DNA of 30,741 bases from Collinsella sp. AF23-2 (GCF_003459245.1 NZ_QRVG01000024.1:1-30741); one strand, 5' to 3'. Counted from the first letter of the stretch, positions 1 to 8,558 are shown. Translations and numbers: made by a program. Notes: generated by a model from the sequence alone, not told the origin.

Positions 1-65
1 GTTGCCGGCGGGCGCCGTTGTCTTGAAGACGAAGTGATCCGTTTTCCTCCGTCCCCAAGGGATCA
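1..65. other. Intergenic end with small hairpin after galT
   Basis: Non-coding stretch downstream of galT (minus strand). TGATCC (35-40) pairs with GGATCA (60-65), giving a short stem next to the galT stop codon. Read on the minus strand, the loop contains GGGGACGGAGGAAAA, and the same 15 bases occur again at 29346-29360. It may end galT transcription, but there is no clear T-tract. No gene is visible here. Confidence 0.4.
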
Positions 66-1685
66 TTACAGTGAGTCGATAAAGCGCTGTTGGGCGGCGC
101 GGCCGGCTTCGTCCCACTTAAAGACGCCGGCGTTGTCGAGCACGTGGCCAAACACCACGCCGACCTCCTCGTGCAGGATGTCGATGGCGTTGTCCGCCGT
201 AAGCTCGTCGGCGCGGCGGGCAAAGACGTCCTCGGCCCATGCGGCGTGGCTGCGGCAAAGGTCGTCGCCCTCGAGCGCACCGGCAAGGTCGTAGCTGGCA
301 TCGGTCTTGGCCGCCAACAGGTGCTCACGGACAGCGCCGAGCTCGGGAACCAGGCGCGGCGGCAAAATGGCCAAGCCCATGACCTCGATCAGGCCGATGT
401 TCTCCTTTTTAATATGGTGATACTCGGCATGCGGGTGGAAAACGCCCAGCGGATGCTCGTCGGTCGTGATGTTGCAGCGAAGTGCCAGGTAGGCCTCGTA
501 AATCTCGCCACCGGCATTGCCGCGGAAGTCGACGCGGCGGATGACGGGCGTCACGGTGTTGTGCGCTACGCCGTCGGCCGTGTGCGCGATAACGCCCACA
601 GACTCATCGGTCCACTCGCGCCAGGCGAGGATAATCTTCTCGGCAGCGTCGAGCAACTGGGCGCGGTCGTGCGAGCGCAGTCGCAGCACCGAAAGCGGCC
701 ACTGCAACACGGTACCGCTGACCTGGTCAAAGCCGGGCACGCTAAACTGCGAGACTTCGGTGGCATGCATCATGGGGAACTCGTGCGCGCCGCCCTGGAA
801 GTGGTCGTGCGACAGAATCGAGCCGCCCACGATGGGCAGGTCGGCGTTGGAGCCGATAAAGTAGTGCGGGAACAGGTCCACAAAATCGAGCAGGCAGGTC
901 AGCCCCTTGCGGTCGACGTGCATCGGACGATGCTCGGAGCTCATGGCAATGCAGTGCTCGTTAAAGTACGCGTACGGGCTGTACTGGAAGCCCCAACGCT
1001 CGCCGTCGAGCTGGATGGGGATAACGCGCAGATTCTGGCGGGCGGGATGAGCGCCGCCGTCAGCCGCGGCGGAGCGTCCGGGGTAACCCTCGTTCTCGAT
1101 GCAGAGCTGGCAGGCGGGATACTTCTCGCCCATGTTCTTGGCTGCACCTGCCGCGGCGATATCGCGCGGGTCCTTCTCGGGTTTGGACAGGTTGATGGTG
1201 ATTTCAAGATCGCCCCAGTTGGTGGGGGTGCTCCATTTGATGTTGCGCGCGATGGCGGCACGGCGCACGTAGCCGGCGTCGCAGCACAGGCCGTAGAACC
1301 AGTCGGTCGCGGCGCGGGGCTCGTTGACGCCCATGCGGCCGGTAAACTCGTCAATCACGGCAGACGGGCGCGGCATGAGCGCGCCCATGATGCGCATGGC
1401 GATGCGGTCGCGGCCCGATGCCGTGTCCTCGGCGGCGCCGTTGGCAACAGCCGCCTCGGCAAGCGCGGCAAGTGTGCCTTCAAGGTCAAAGTTGGGCAGG
1501 GTATCGGGGTGCAAGAGCGAGAGTTTCTCGACCTGGAGCGCCCAGGCCATGTCGAGCGCCGGGCCCGTAGCACCGATGCACTCGAGAATGGTGTTATACG
1601 CCCAGATGCGATCGTCCTGGCCGATCATCGATCGGTGGATGGCGTACTCGATCAGGTTCTGCGCGGCCTCGCGCACGTCAGTCAT
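66..1685 (-). CDS. galT: Galactose-1-phosphate uridylyltransferase (Firmicutes-type GalT)
   Basis: Transfers UMP from UDP-glucose to galactose-1-phosphate in the Leloir pathway (cytoplasm). The protein is about 539 aa, the length range of the long GalT class of Gram-positive bacteria rather than the ~350-aa E. coli type. The block SHDHFQGGAH carries the H-x-H catalytic signature, and the flanking PIVGGSILS and DEHPLGVFHP blocks also fit the family. I chose the start MTDVREA at 1685 because its ATG overlaps the galK stop (TAATG), a typical translational-coupling junction. An in-frame ATG three codons upstream (1694) is possible. It is the second gene of a galK-galT operon. Confidence 0.95.
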   Translation of the reverse strand: MTDVREAAQNLIEYAIHRSMIGQDDRIWAYNTILECIGATGPALDMAWALQVEKLSLLHPDTLPNFDLEGTLAALAEAAVANGAAEDTASGRDRIAMRIMGALMPRPSAVIDEFTGRMGVNEPRAATDWFYGLCCDAGYVRRAAIARNIKWSTPTNWGDLEITINLSKPEKDPRDIAAAGAAKNMGEKYPACQLCIENEGYPGRSAAADGGAHPARQNLRVIPIQLDGERWGFQYSPYAYFNEHCIAMSSEHRPMHVDRKGLTCLLDFVDLFPHYFIGSNADLPIVGGSILSHDHFQGGAHEFPMMHATEVSQFSVPGFDQVSGTVLQWPLSVLRLRSHDRAQLLDAAEKIILAWREWTDESVGVIAHTADGVAHNTVTPVIRRVDFRGNAGGEIYEAYLALRCNITTDEHPLGVFHPHAEYHHIKKENIGLIEVMGLAILPPRLVPELGAVREHLLAAKTDASYDLAGALEGDDLCRSHAAWAEDVFARRADELTADNAIDILHEEVGVVFGHVLDNAGVFKWDEAGRAAQQRFIDSL

Positions 1686-2890
1686 TACAGCCATGCCGCG
1701 TAGGCCCCCTTGTCAGAAATTGCGTAGTGGCGGGCAGAGCCCTCGCCCAGCCAGCCGTTCATCTTGGCGATGAAGGTGTCGACCAGGTCGAGCGGCACGA
1801 AGGCCTGGATGGTGCCACCAAAGCCGCCACCGTGGATACGGACGGCGCCTCGGCCGTCGAGCACGTGCTCGGCCAGTGCCAGGGCATACATCGAGGGCTG
1901 CTCGGAGCCCAGCTTAGCAACGACATTCTGCAGGTACATGGCAGAGCTGGCGCCGGACTTGCGTGTCAGGACCAGGAACTGGTCGATGTCGCCGGCGTTC
2001 AGGGCAGCCCAGCGCTTATCGACCAGGCCGTTCTCGTACCAGTAGTGAACGGCGCGCAGGCAGGCACGGTCGCCCAGCTTGGCGCGCAGCTCGGGGAGCT
2101 TGGCGTCAAAATCGGCAACGTTTACCTCGCACAGGCGTGCCTTGCCAAACTCGGCGGCGACGTCTTGCATTTCGCGTGGAACGGCGGCGTAGTCATCGGT
2201 GGCGGCCACGTGGTCGGCGCCGACCTTAACGAGCACGAGCGCGTAGCCGTGATCCTCAAAGTTGAGCTCGAGCTTCTGGGTCTTAGGCTGAGCCTGATCC
2301 TCAAAGTCCATGTAGGCGAGGCCGCCCAGGCACACAGCGGCCTGGTCCATCAGACCGCAGGGCTTGCCGTAGTAGTTGTTCTCGGTGCGCTGGCTCATCT
2401 GCGCAAGCGCGACGGGCTCAATGGCGGGCGCGCCCCAGAGGGTTTCCATGGCACGACCGTATGCGGCCTCGACGGCAGCGGAGCTGGAAAGGCCGCCGCC
2501 CGAGGGAACGGAGCAGGTGAAGGCGAAGTCGAAGCCCTGGGGCTCAACACCCAGAGCAGCGATTTCGTGGGCCATGCCGCGGACGAGGCTCGCGGACGTG
2601 CCCTTCTCGGACTCCTGAACGTCTAGCGTGTCGAGCGCAATCTCAAACGTGGGATAGCCCTCGTCGGCAACGCGGACCTTGTTGGAATCGGTTGCCACGG
2701 CGATGCCATCGACGGCGACATCGAGCGAGCCGGCGATAACGTGGCCACCCTCGTGGTCGGTGTGGTTGCCGCTGATCTCGGAACGGCCGGGCGCGTGCAC
2801 ATAGAGCACCTGGCGATCGCCGATGGGGCCAAACTCCTCCTCAAACAGCTTGGTGAGCGTGGCGAATGTCTTTTCGTCGGGGGTGGTCAT
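1685..2890 (-). CDS. galK: Galactokinase
   Basis: Phosphorylates galactose with ATP to galactose-1-phosphate, the first committed step of the Leloir pathway. A 401-aa GHMP kinase. The galactokinase signature PGRSEISGNHTDHEGG lies at residues 34-49, the ATP-binding SVPSGGGLSSSAA block near the middle, and the C-terminal GHMP motif HGGGFGGT near the end. The start at 2890 (MTTPDEK) has a good AAAGGA ribosome site six bases upstream. The longer reading frame runs into the operator region and is unlikely to be translated. It is first in the operon and its stop overlaps the galT start, so the two are probably translated together. The regulator is likely the divergent LacI-family gene. Confidence 0.96.
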   Translation of the reverse strand: MTTPDEKTFATLTKLFEEEFGPIGDRQVLYVHAPGRSEISGNHTDHEGGHVIAGSLDVAVDGIAVATDSNKVRVADEGYPTFEIALDTLDVQESEKGTSASLVRGMAHEIAALGVEPQGFDFAFTCSVPSGGGLSSSAAVEAAYGRAMETLWGAPAIEPVALAQMSQRTENNYYGKPCGLMDQAAVCLGGLAYMDFEDQAQPKTQKLELNFEDHGYALVLVKVGADHVAATDDYAAVPREMQDVAAEFGKARLCEVNVADFDAKLPELRAKLGDRACLRAVHYWYENGLVDKRWAALNAGDIDQFLVLTRKSGASSAMYLQNVVAKLGSEQPSMYALALAEHVLDGRGAVRIHGGGFGGTIQAFVPLDLVDTFIAKMNGWLGEGSARHYAISDKGAYAAWL

Positions 2891-3228
2891 GGGAGTCCTT
2901 TCCTTGGCGCGCACGGGTGAGTTTTGCGTCGTTATGAGTACGTTAACAACTTGAAGCGGCATGAACCAGGTGTTCACGATACCGCACGTTACGGGTTATG
3001 TTAACGTACTCATAACACATCGCTTGTCACTTTTTGAGAATCTGGTAATCGGTAGAAATACAGCCGTGAACGGTACTGCCGTATGGACTTATAAAGCAGA
3101 AAAGATGCAGATAGAAAAAGTAGAGTACGTTAACATGCGTCCGACGATAGCGGGCCTCGGCGCGGGGCGTATTTCTGCCCGGGCAGGCATTCACGCTATT
3201 CAGATCTCGCAAGGGTGAAGGTGATCCT
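2891..3228. promoter_or_regulatory. galK / lacI-type divergent control region
   Basis: 338-bp divergent intergenic region with no credible gene. It holds a 17-bp motif at 2931-2947 (GTTATGAGTACGTTAAC) and its exact reverse complement at 3000-3016. A third partial copy (GAGTACGTTAACATG) lies at 3123-3137, close to the regulator start. The motif has a central CG flanked by partly symmetric halves, as LacI/GalR-family operators do. Two sites sit near galK and one near the regulator, suggesting looping repression of galK-galT plus autoregulation (inference). Confidence 0.7.
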
Positions 3229-4260
3229 GTGGCAAGGCGCCCGTCCAACGATACAGGTACGCGTCCGGTCTCCATGGCCGACGTCGCTCGCGCTGCTGGC
3301 GTTTCGCAGCAGACGGTTTCGCGCGTTGCCAACGGCTTGCCTAACGTCAACGAGCAGACGCGCCAGCGCGTGCAGGCCGCGATGCAAGAGCTTGGCTTTC
3401 GTCCGAGCTATGCCGGTCGCTCGCTGCGCGACGGCCGTTACCATTCGGTCGGCCTGTGCGTCAACGATGTCACCAAGTTCGGCAACCTGACGATGATCGA
3501 CGGCATCGCCAGCGCTGCTCGCGAGCATAATTGCGCCATTACGCTGGTCGAGATGTCCAAGACCGAGGAGTTTTCGCTTGCCGAGGCCACGCGTCGTATG
3601 GCCGCGCTGCCCGTGGACGGCATCATTATCGGCATGAGTCGCATGGCGCCCGATTTTGAGACGTTTGATCCACTGCCGGGCATTGGCACGGTCATCGTTA
3701 CCATGTACGCGCATCCGCGCGTGACCACAGTTGACTCTGATCATTACGGCTGCTCGCTATTGCTTATGGATCACCTGTTTGAGCTGGGGCACGAGCAGAT
3801 TCGCTATATTGGCGGCCCGTCGTTCTCAGTCGACGAGCAATTTCGTCGCGCCGGTTGGCAAGATGCACTCGAGCGTAAACACATCGAGCCGGCAGAGCCG
3901 CTCGAAGGCGACTGGTCTGCCAACAGCGGTTACGAAGCCGGCAGGTACCTGGCCGAGCACGACCGCACCATGACGGCGATCTATGCGGCAAACGATCAGA
4001 TGGCAAATGGCGCGATTGCCGCGCTGCGTGATAGCGGTTTGCGCGTGCCCGAGGACGTGAGCGTGGTGGGCGTCGACGATTCGCTCGACGACTTTGTCGC
4101 GCACAACGAGCTCACGACCGTGCGATTCGATCTGCATCAGCGCGGACGCGAGGTGTTTGAGCATGCGGTTCCCGAGGCGGGTACGGTGGGCAAAACCGTT
4201 GCCATTCGTATTCCCGGCCAGCTCATCATTCGACATAGCACGGCGATACCGCGCTCATAG
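3229..4260 (+). CDS. LacI/GalR-family transcriptional regulator
   Basis: DNA-binding repressor of about 343 aa, the normal family length. The N-terminal helix-turn-helix and hinge read VSMADVARAAGVSQQTVSRV, followed by the typical LGFRPSYAGRSL hinge helix. The rest is a periplasmic-binding-protein-like sugar domain (DGIIIGMSR, IRYIGGPS, AIYAANDQMANGA, VPEDVSVVGVDD). The start is GTG at 3229 with GAAGG upstream. It is divergent from galK-galT and flanked by repeated operator-like sites, so it probably senses galactose or a derivative and represses the gal genes. The ligand is inferred from position only. Confidence 0.92.
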   Translation: MARRPSNDTGTRPVSMADVARAAGVSQQTVSRVANGLPNVNEQTRQRVQAAMQELGFRPSYAGRSLRDGRYHSVGLCVNDVTKFGNLTMIDGIASAAREHNCAITLVEMSKTEEFSLAEATRRMAALPVDGIIIGMSRMAPDFETFDPLPGIGTVIVTMYAHPRVTTVDSDHYGCSLLLMDHLFELGHEQIRYIGGPSFSVDEQFRRAGWQDALERKHIEPAEPLEGDWSANSGYEAGRYLAEHDRTMTAIYAANDQMANGAIAALRDSGLRVPEDVSVVGVDDSLDDFVAHNELTTVRFDLHQRGREVFEHAVPEAGTVGKTVAIRIPGQLIIRHSTAIPRS

Positions 4261-4343
4261 TTTGTGCTGGTAAACGGCGATTTATCGCATTTCAATAACA
4301 ATCGGTAAGGATGCCGGCAGATAGCTGTTGGGATGCGGGCGAG

Positions 4344-4352
4344 TGCTATGAT
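4344..4352 (+). promoter_or_regulatory. Extended -10 promoter of the flavodiiron gene
   Basis: TGCTATGAT is an extended -10 element (TG-n-TATGAT) with no good -35. The predicted RNA start near 4359 leaves a leader of about 30 nt that includes the TAGGAGG ribosome site. Confidence 0.5.
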
Positions 4353-4389
4353 AGACGGGTTCATTTGTCTATCTAGGAGGCTTTGCCTG

Positions 4390-5550
4390 ATGGAGATCAC
4401 CAAGGATATCCGCTACATTGGCGTTGACGATCACGACATTGACCTGTTCGAGGGCCAGTACGATGTGTCCGAGAACGGTATGGCATACAACAGCTACGTT
4501 ATCTTGGGCGAGAAGATCGCTGTCGCCGATTCGGTCGATGGCGGTTTTGTCGACGAGTGGCTCGGCAACCTCGAGGCCGTGCTCGACGGCCGCACGCCCG
4601 ACTACCTGGTCATCCATCACATGGAGCCCGATCACTCCGCCGGCATCGCCGCCTTTATGGAGCGCTATCCCCAGGCACAGATTGTGGCCAGCATGGGCGC
4701 CTTCCGCATGATGGTCAACTACTTTGGCACCGATTATCCCGAGCGCAAGATGGTCGTCAAAGAGGGCGACGTGCTCGACCTGGGCGGCCACAGCCTGACG
4801 TTTGTCGGCGCCCCCAACGTTCACTGGCCCGAGGTGCTGTTCTCTTACGAGGCCACCGACAAGGTGCTCTTTAGTGCCGACGGCTTTGGCAAGTTTGGTG
4901 CCAATGACATCGAGGATCCGGAAGGGTGGGCCTGCGAGGCGCGCCGCTACTACTTTGGCATCGTCGGCAAGTTCGGCAAGTTCGTGCAGGCCGTGCTCAA
5001 GAAGGCCGCCGACCTGGACATCCAGATCATCTGCCCGCTCCACGGCCCCGTGCTGACCGAGAACCTGGGCTACTACCTCGACACCTACAACATCTGGTCG
5101 AGCTATCAGCCCGAGGACGAGGGCATCACCATTGCCTACGCGAGCGTCTATGGCCACCTGAAGGCCGCCGTCGAGGAGCTCGCCGCAGCGCTCGAGGCTC
5201 GCGGCCAGAAGGTCTCCGTCTTTGACCTGGCTCGCGACGACATGGCCGAGGCCGTTGAGGACGCGTTCCGCTATGACCGTCTGGTGCTCGCTTCCATCAC
5301 CTATCAGGGCGAGATCTTCCCGTTTATGAGCACCTTTATCCATACGCTCGCCGAGCATGCCTACCAGAACCGTACCGTGGCGCTCGTTGAGGCCGGCTCT
5401 TGGGCACCTGCCGCCGCTAAGGTTATGACCAAGGAGCTCGAGGGCATGAAGGACATCACCCTGACGGAGAACAAGGTGACTGTCCTGGGTTCGCTCAACG
5501 ACGCCTCGCGCGCTCAGATCGAGGCCCTCGCTGACGAGCTCTCCAAGTAG
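4390..5550 (+). CDS. fprA: Flavodiiron protein (A-type flavoprotein, O2/NO reductase)
   Basis: Reduces O2 to water (or NO to N2O) at a diiron site next to FMN, a protection enzyme of anaerobes in the cytoplasm. 386 aa, the two-domain minimal FDP. The N-terminal metallo-beta-lactamase domain has the iron ligands H77-x-E79-x-D81 (HHMEPDHSAG), a further His in PNVHWPEV, Asp in FSADGFG and His in CPLHGPV. The C-terminal flavodoxin domain starts near residue 250 (IAYASVYGHLKAAVEEL). There is no rubredoxin extension, so a separate electron donor is needed. The start at 4390 follows TAGGAGG. It is a single-gene unit with its own promoter and a strong terminator. Confidence 0.93.
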   Translation: MEITKDIRYIGVDDHDIDLFEGQYDVSENGMAYNSYVILGEKIAVADSVDGGFVDEWLGNLEAVLDGRTPDYLVIHHMEPDHSAGIAAFMERYPQAQIVASMGAFRMMVNYFGTDYPERKMVVKEGDVLDLGGHSLTFVGAPNVHWPEVLFSYEATDKVLFSADGFGKFGANDIEDPEGWACEARRYYFGIVGKFGKFVQAVLKKAADLDIQIICPLHGPVLTENLGYYLDTYNIWSSYQPEDEGITIAYASVYGHLKAAVEELAAALEARGQKVSVFDLARDDMAEAVEDAFRYDRLVLASITYQGEIFPFMSTFIHTLAEHAYQNRTVALVEAGSWAPAAAKVMTKELEGMKDITLTENKVTVLGSLNDASRAQIEALADELSK

Positions 5551-5573
5551 CGATACGCTCACTTTTAACGCTC

Positions 5574-5616
5574 AAACCACCACAAAGGGGACAGGCACCT
5601 TTGTGGTGGTTTTTGT
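5574..5616. terminator. Bidirectional terminator between fprA and deoR-type gene
   Basis: AACCACCACAAAGG (5575-5588) pairs with CCTTTGTGGTGGTT (5598-5611), followed by a T-rich tail on the plus strand. An A-rich start serves the minus strand, whose gene ends at 5617. The loop contains GGGGACAG, a motif shared with other hairpins in this window. Confidence 0.85.
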
Positions 5617-6420
5617 TTAAGCGCCGGCGATGACGAGATTTGGGCGGGCGTTGTCGACGATCTCGGCGATTGAGGTGGCGACGGCATGATCGGGGTCACG
5701 GTCCATCACGATGGTGCCGACGTCGGCAAGCTCAGCAAAACGGTACATGCCGCGTCCGTAAACCTTGCTGGCGTCCATGAGGGCGACGCTTTGATGGGCT
5801 GCGGCGATCATGGCCGTTTTGGTCTCGGCCATCTGGGGAAAGTCGGTCGTAAAGCCGCAACGGGGGACAAAAGCGCCGGGGCACATGACGGCCAGATCGG
5901 CATGGATTATTTGGAGCGCCTGCATGGTGAGCGGACCGTACAAATAACGATGACCTTTGCGCAGTGCTCCGCCCAGCATGACGACATCGACCGAGGGCAT
6001 GCTCTCGTCGATATAATCGGCGATGGTGATGTCGGCCGTGATGACGGTGATGCCGTCGCGCTGGTCGAGCAGGCGGACAAATTCGAGCGCGGTGGTGCCC
6101 GAGTCGACGAGCAGGGTGTCACCGTCGCTGACGAGTTCGATGGCGCTTTGCGCGATGGCCTGCTTGGCGGCGACATTGACGTTGATACGGCGATCCTGGG
6201 TGGATACGGTCAGTCGCTTCTGGAGCGACACGGCGCCGCCGTGCGTGCGGCGCAACTTGCCGGACTCGGCTAGCGCGTCCAGGTCGGCGCGGGCGGTGAC
6301 GGAGGATACGCCAAAGGTCTGGGCGATTTCTGCCACCTGCACAGAGGCGTTATGTTCGAGCATCTCCATGATGGCGGAACGACGCTCGTCGGCGAAAGCT
6401 CGGGTTGTTGCGTGGGCCAT
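5617..6420 (-). CDS. DeoR-family transcriptional regulator
   Basis: Sugar-metabolism repressor of 267 aa, the typical DeoR length. The N-terminal HTH reads VQVAEIAQTFGVSSVTARAD with the family's LRRTHGGAV end. The C-terminal phosphosugar-sensing domain has the usual DGDTLLVDSGTTALEFVR and MLGGALRKGHRYLYGP blocks. The start at 6420 (MAHATTRAF) has GGAG upstream. The longer frame begins in AT-rich promoter DNA. It is divergent from a class II aldolase, which it may regulate in response to a sugar phosphate. That link rests on position alone. Confidence 0.9.
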   Translation of the reverse strand: MAHATTRAFADERRSAIMEMLEHNASVQVAEIAQTFGVSSVTARADLDALAESGKLRRTHGGAVSLQKRLTVSTQDRRINVNVAAKQAIAQSAIELVSDGDTLLVDSGTTALEFVRLLDQRDGITVITADITIADYIDESMPSVDVVMLGGALRKGHRYLYGPLTMQALQIIHADLAVMCPGAFVPRCGFTTDFPQMAETKTAMIAAAHQSVALMDASKVYGRGMYRFAELADVGTIVMDRDPDHAVATSIAEIVDNARPNLVIAGA

Positions 6421-6754
6421 ATCTGCTCCATTCTCGGCTAAATTTGTAGGAATTGTGTTGAGTCTATTTTCGTTCATTTTCTTTTTGAGTAAGAAAACAC
6501 CTTTCGATTACTTACTTTTTCTATAAAAGAAAGATGATCAAGGCTCAAAACTCAATTTCGAACACGCACGCTCGGGTTCGACCCCTTCCGTTTGCTTTTC
6601 AAAAATGAAGGTTGGACCTCGCGCGATGACAATATCTCGCACATGCATACCCGCTGAATTTCATACAATGAACGCAGCAAAACGCAAGGTAAAACGCCTT
6701 GCGGACACGTACGCCCGATGTCCAGATGCGGGCGATGGAGAGGAGCAAACGCTC
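6421..6754. promoter_or_regulatory. Divergent deoR-type / aldolase control region
   Basis: 334 bp without a gene, markedly AT-rich near the regulator. On the minus strand a candidate promoter reads TTGAGC (6543-6548), a 17-bp spacer, then TATAGA (6520-6525). Several short CTTTC/GAAAG elements around 6475-6535 resemble the repeated half-sites of DeoR-type operators. For the aldolase, TACAAT at 6664-6669 could be a -10, but no good -35 was found. Confidence 0.45.
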
Positions 6755-7612
6755 ATGGCACTTGTTACCACCGAAAAGATGCTCAAGGACGCCCAGGCCG
6801 GCCACTACGCCGTTGGCGCGTTCAACGTCGAGAACCTCGAGTTCGTTATGGCCGTTCTGGCTGCTGCCGAGGAGACCAAGTCCCCCGTCATCATGCAGAC
6901 CACCCCGGGCACCATCAAGACCGCTGGCCTGGATTACTTCTACGGCATGGTCAAGGCCGCTGCCGAGCGCGCTTCCGTGCCCGTCGCCCTGCACCTCGAT
7001 CACGGCGATGGCTATGACCGCTGCATGCAGGCTTTCCGCACGGGCTACACCTCCGTTATGATCGACGGTTCGCACGAGTCTTTCGAGGACAACATCGCTC
7101 TGACCAAGTCCGTCGCCGATGCTGGCCGCGCCATGGGCGTGCCCGTCGAGGCTGAGCTCGGTAAGGTTGGCGGCAAGGAGGACGACGGTCCCGCGGTTGA
7201 GGGCGAGAGCCCCTACACCGATCCGGCCGAGGCCAAGGAGTTCGTCGAGCGCACTGGATGCACCTCGCTGGCCATTGGCGTTGGCACCAGCCACGGCGTG
7301 TATACGAGCGATCCTCACATCGAGCAGTCCGTGGTCAAGGCCATCCGCGACGCCGTCGACGTACCGCTGGTTCTGCACGGCACCTCTGGTGTGCCCGATG
7401 AGCAGGTTGCCGAGGCTGTGAAGAACGGTATCTGCAAGGTCAACTACGCCACCGAGCTGCGTCAGGCCTACACCAAGGGCTTCATGGCCTACATGGCCGA
7501 GAACCCCGCCTGCTTCGATCCCAAGAAGCCGGCCAAGGAGGGCATGCGTGAGATCACCGAACTGGTTAAGATCCGTATGACCAACCTCAACTCTGTGGGC
7601 AAAGCAGAGTAA
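6755..7612 (+). CDS. fba: Class II fructose-bisphosphate aldolase (or tagatose-bisphosphate aldolase)
   Basis: Zinc-dependent cleavage of fructose-1,6-bisphosphate to DHAP and glyceraldehyde-3-phosphate. 285 aa, the length of the FbaA/GatY/KbaY group. Zinc and catalytic residues are visible: D and H in LHLDHGDGYD, E in EAELGKVGGKEDD, H in GVGTSHGVY and H in LVLHGTSGVPDE. The phosphate-binding KVNYATELR follows. I chose the start at 6755 (MALVTTEKML) for its family-like N-terminus and AGGAG upstream. Sequence alone does not separate fructose from tagatose bisphosphate specificity. It is divergent from a DeoR regulator and ends in a very stable terminator. Confidence 0.93.
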   Translation: MALVTTEKMLKDAQAGHYAVGAFNVENLEFVMAVLAAAEETKSPVIMQTTPGTIKTAGLDYFYGMVKAAAERASVPVALHLDHGDGYDRCMQAFRTGYTSVMIDGSHESFEDNIALTKSVADAGRAMGVPVEAELGKVGGKEDDGPAVEGESPYTDPAEAKEFVERTGCTSLAIGVGTSHGVYTSDPHIEQSVVKAIRDAVDVPLVLHGTSGVPDEQVAEAVKNGICKVNYATELRQAYTKGFMAYMAENPACFDPKKPAKEGMREITELVKIRMTNLNSVGKAE

Positions 7613-7645
7613 CAGCAAGGGTACTCCGACTCAAAATAGATCCCG

Positions 7646-7770
7646 GGGAGGGATGAGGGCTTAGTTCCCCAATCGTCCTCGGGCATGCAAAAAGCCTCGC
7701 TGCGCACTTCGTGCGGCGAGGCTTTTTGCCCCCTGCGGAAAGATTGGAGAACTAAGCCCTCGTCCCTCCC
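7646..7770. terminator. Nested inverted repeat enclosing a strong terminator
   Basis: The inner hairpin GCAAAAAGCCTCGC (7687-7700) / GCGAGGCTTTTTGC (7716-7729) is a good terminator in both directions. It is enclosed by a second, 29-nt inverted repeat (7646-7674 with 7742-7770) in which only two positions differ, one of them a G-U pair. The whole folds into one stem-loop of about 125 nt. The outer arms are not needed for termination and look like a repeat element. Confidence 0.8.
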
Positions 7771-7934
7771 AGGTTGACCTACTCGAGGTCGTCGCCCTTG
7801 TGGCGTTAGGTCTGAAAATAATAAGAAGCCTTCGCGCTGCGGAATGATTTTGGAAACTAAGTACGGGGACCCGCCCAAACCGTCCTGCTCAATCGCCCTT
7901 GTGGTGTTGGGGCTGAAAGGGTGGGACGCGTGGG
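7771..7934. other. Intergenic spacer with degenerate direct repeat
   Basis: No gene seen. TCGCCCTTGTGG begins two related stretches (about 7792-7818 and 7893-7918), each continuing with GTT-GG-CTGAAA, which indicates an old local duplication of about 100 bp. Confidence 0.4.
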
Positions 7935-8558
7935 TTATTTGGTTGTTAGGGTTAGTAGGTCGTTGGGGGTTTTGAGGTTGTAGGTGGCGTTTGGGATATC
8001 TTGGTGTGATCCCCATGCTGCTCGGGCAAAACTGACCCCTGCTGAAGTTGCGCATTGTTCGTCGTAGACGGTGTCGCCAACGTAGACGACGTTGCCAGGA
8101 TTCGCGCCCGCACGTCGGAGATATTCGAGCATGGGTGCGGGTGCGGGTTTATGTTCGGTTGTGTCTTCGACAAGGATGATGTGCTCAAAATACTTATCGA
8201 AACCAAGGGGTGCAATTTCTTTTGCGTATTCGTCGCGCGCACGTGAGGAGACGATGCCAAGTTTGCAGCCGCTATCGGCGAGTGTTGCGATGACTTCAAG
8301 CAAACCTGGAAACACGCTGATGGTGCTTTTAAAGCTGGCGGCAACTTGGCACCAGCGATCCAACGTTGCCTGCGAGTAGATCCCAAGTTTCTCAAGGGCA
8401 TCCTTGCCGGGTATGCCGAGGGCAAAGTCAAGCTCGTGTCGGGGAAGCGTTTTGCTGGTCTCTTCTTGGACAATCTGGACAAGCGATGACAGAACGCTTT
8501 CTTCTGTATCTGCCAATGTCCCATCAACGTCAAATACGATATGGTCAAAGTGCTTCAT
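7935..8558 (-). CDS. HAD-superfamily phosphatase, phosphoglycolate-phosphatase/PpaX type
   Basis: A 207-aa haloacid-dehalogenase-like hydrolase. Motif I is DVDGTLAD, motif II is the S in IVSSRARDEY, motif III is the K in HKPAPAPM and motif IV is VYVGDTVYDEQ. The cap region lies between residues 15 and 85. This layout matches Gph/PpaX and beta-phosphoglucomutase-like enzymes acting on small phosphate esters; the substrate cannot be read from sequence. AGAGGAG lies upstream of the ATG at 8558. It is 56 bp downstream of the AraC-type gene on the same strand and probably co-transcribed with it. Confidence 0.88.
   Translation of the reverse strand: MKHFDHIVFDVDGTLADTEESVLSSLVQIVQEETSKTLPRHELDFALGIPGKDALEKLGIYSQATLDRWCQVAASFKSTISVFPGLLEVIATLADSGCKLGIVSSRARDEYAKEIAPLGFDKYFEHIILVEDTTEHKPAPAPMLEYLRRAGANPGNVVYVGDTVYDEQCATSAGVSFARAAWGSHQDIPNATYNLKTPNDLLTLTTK

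Noticed and set aside
90..1703. Long plus-strand frame (537 codons) across galT
   Set aside because: It is the antisense shadow of galT; the minus-strand frame has clear GalT motifs and operon context.
2961..3218. 85-codon ORF in the gal intergenic region
   Set aside because: It runs through the operator copies, lacks a ribosome site and looks like no protein.
4369..5562. 397-codon minus-strand frame opposite the flavodiiron gene
   Set aside because: It mirrors the codon bias of the real gene and has no recognisable domains.
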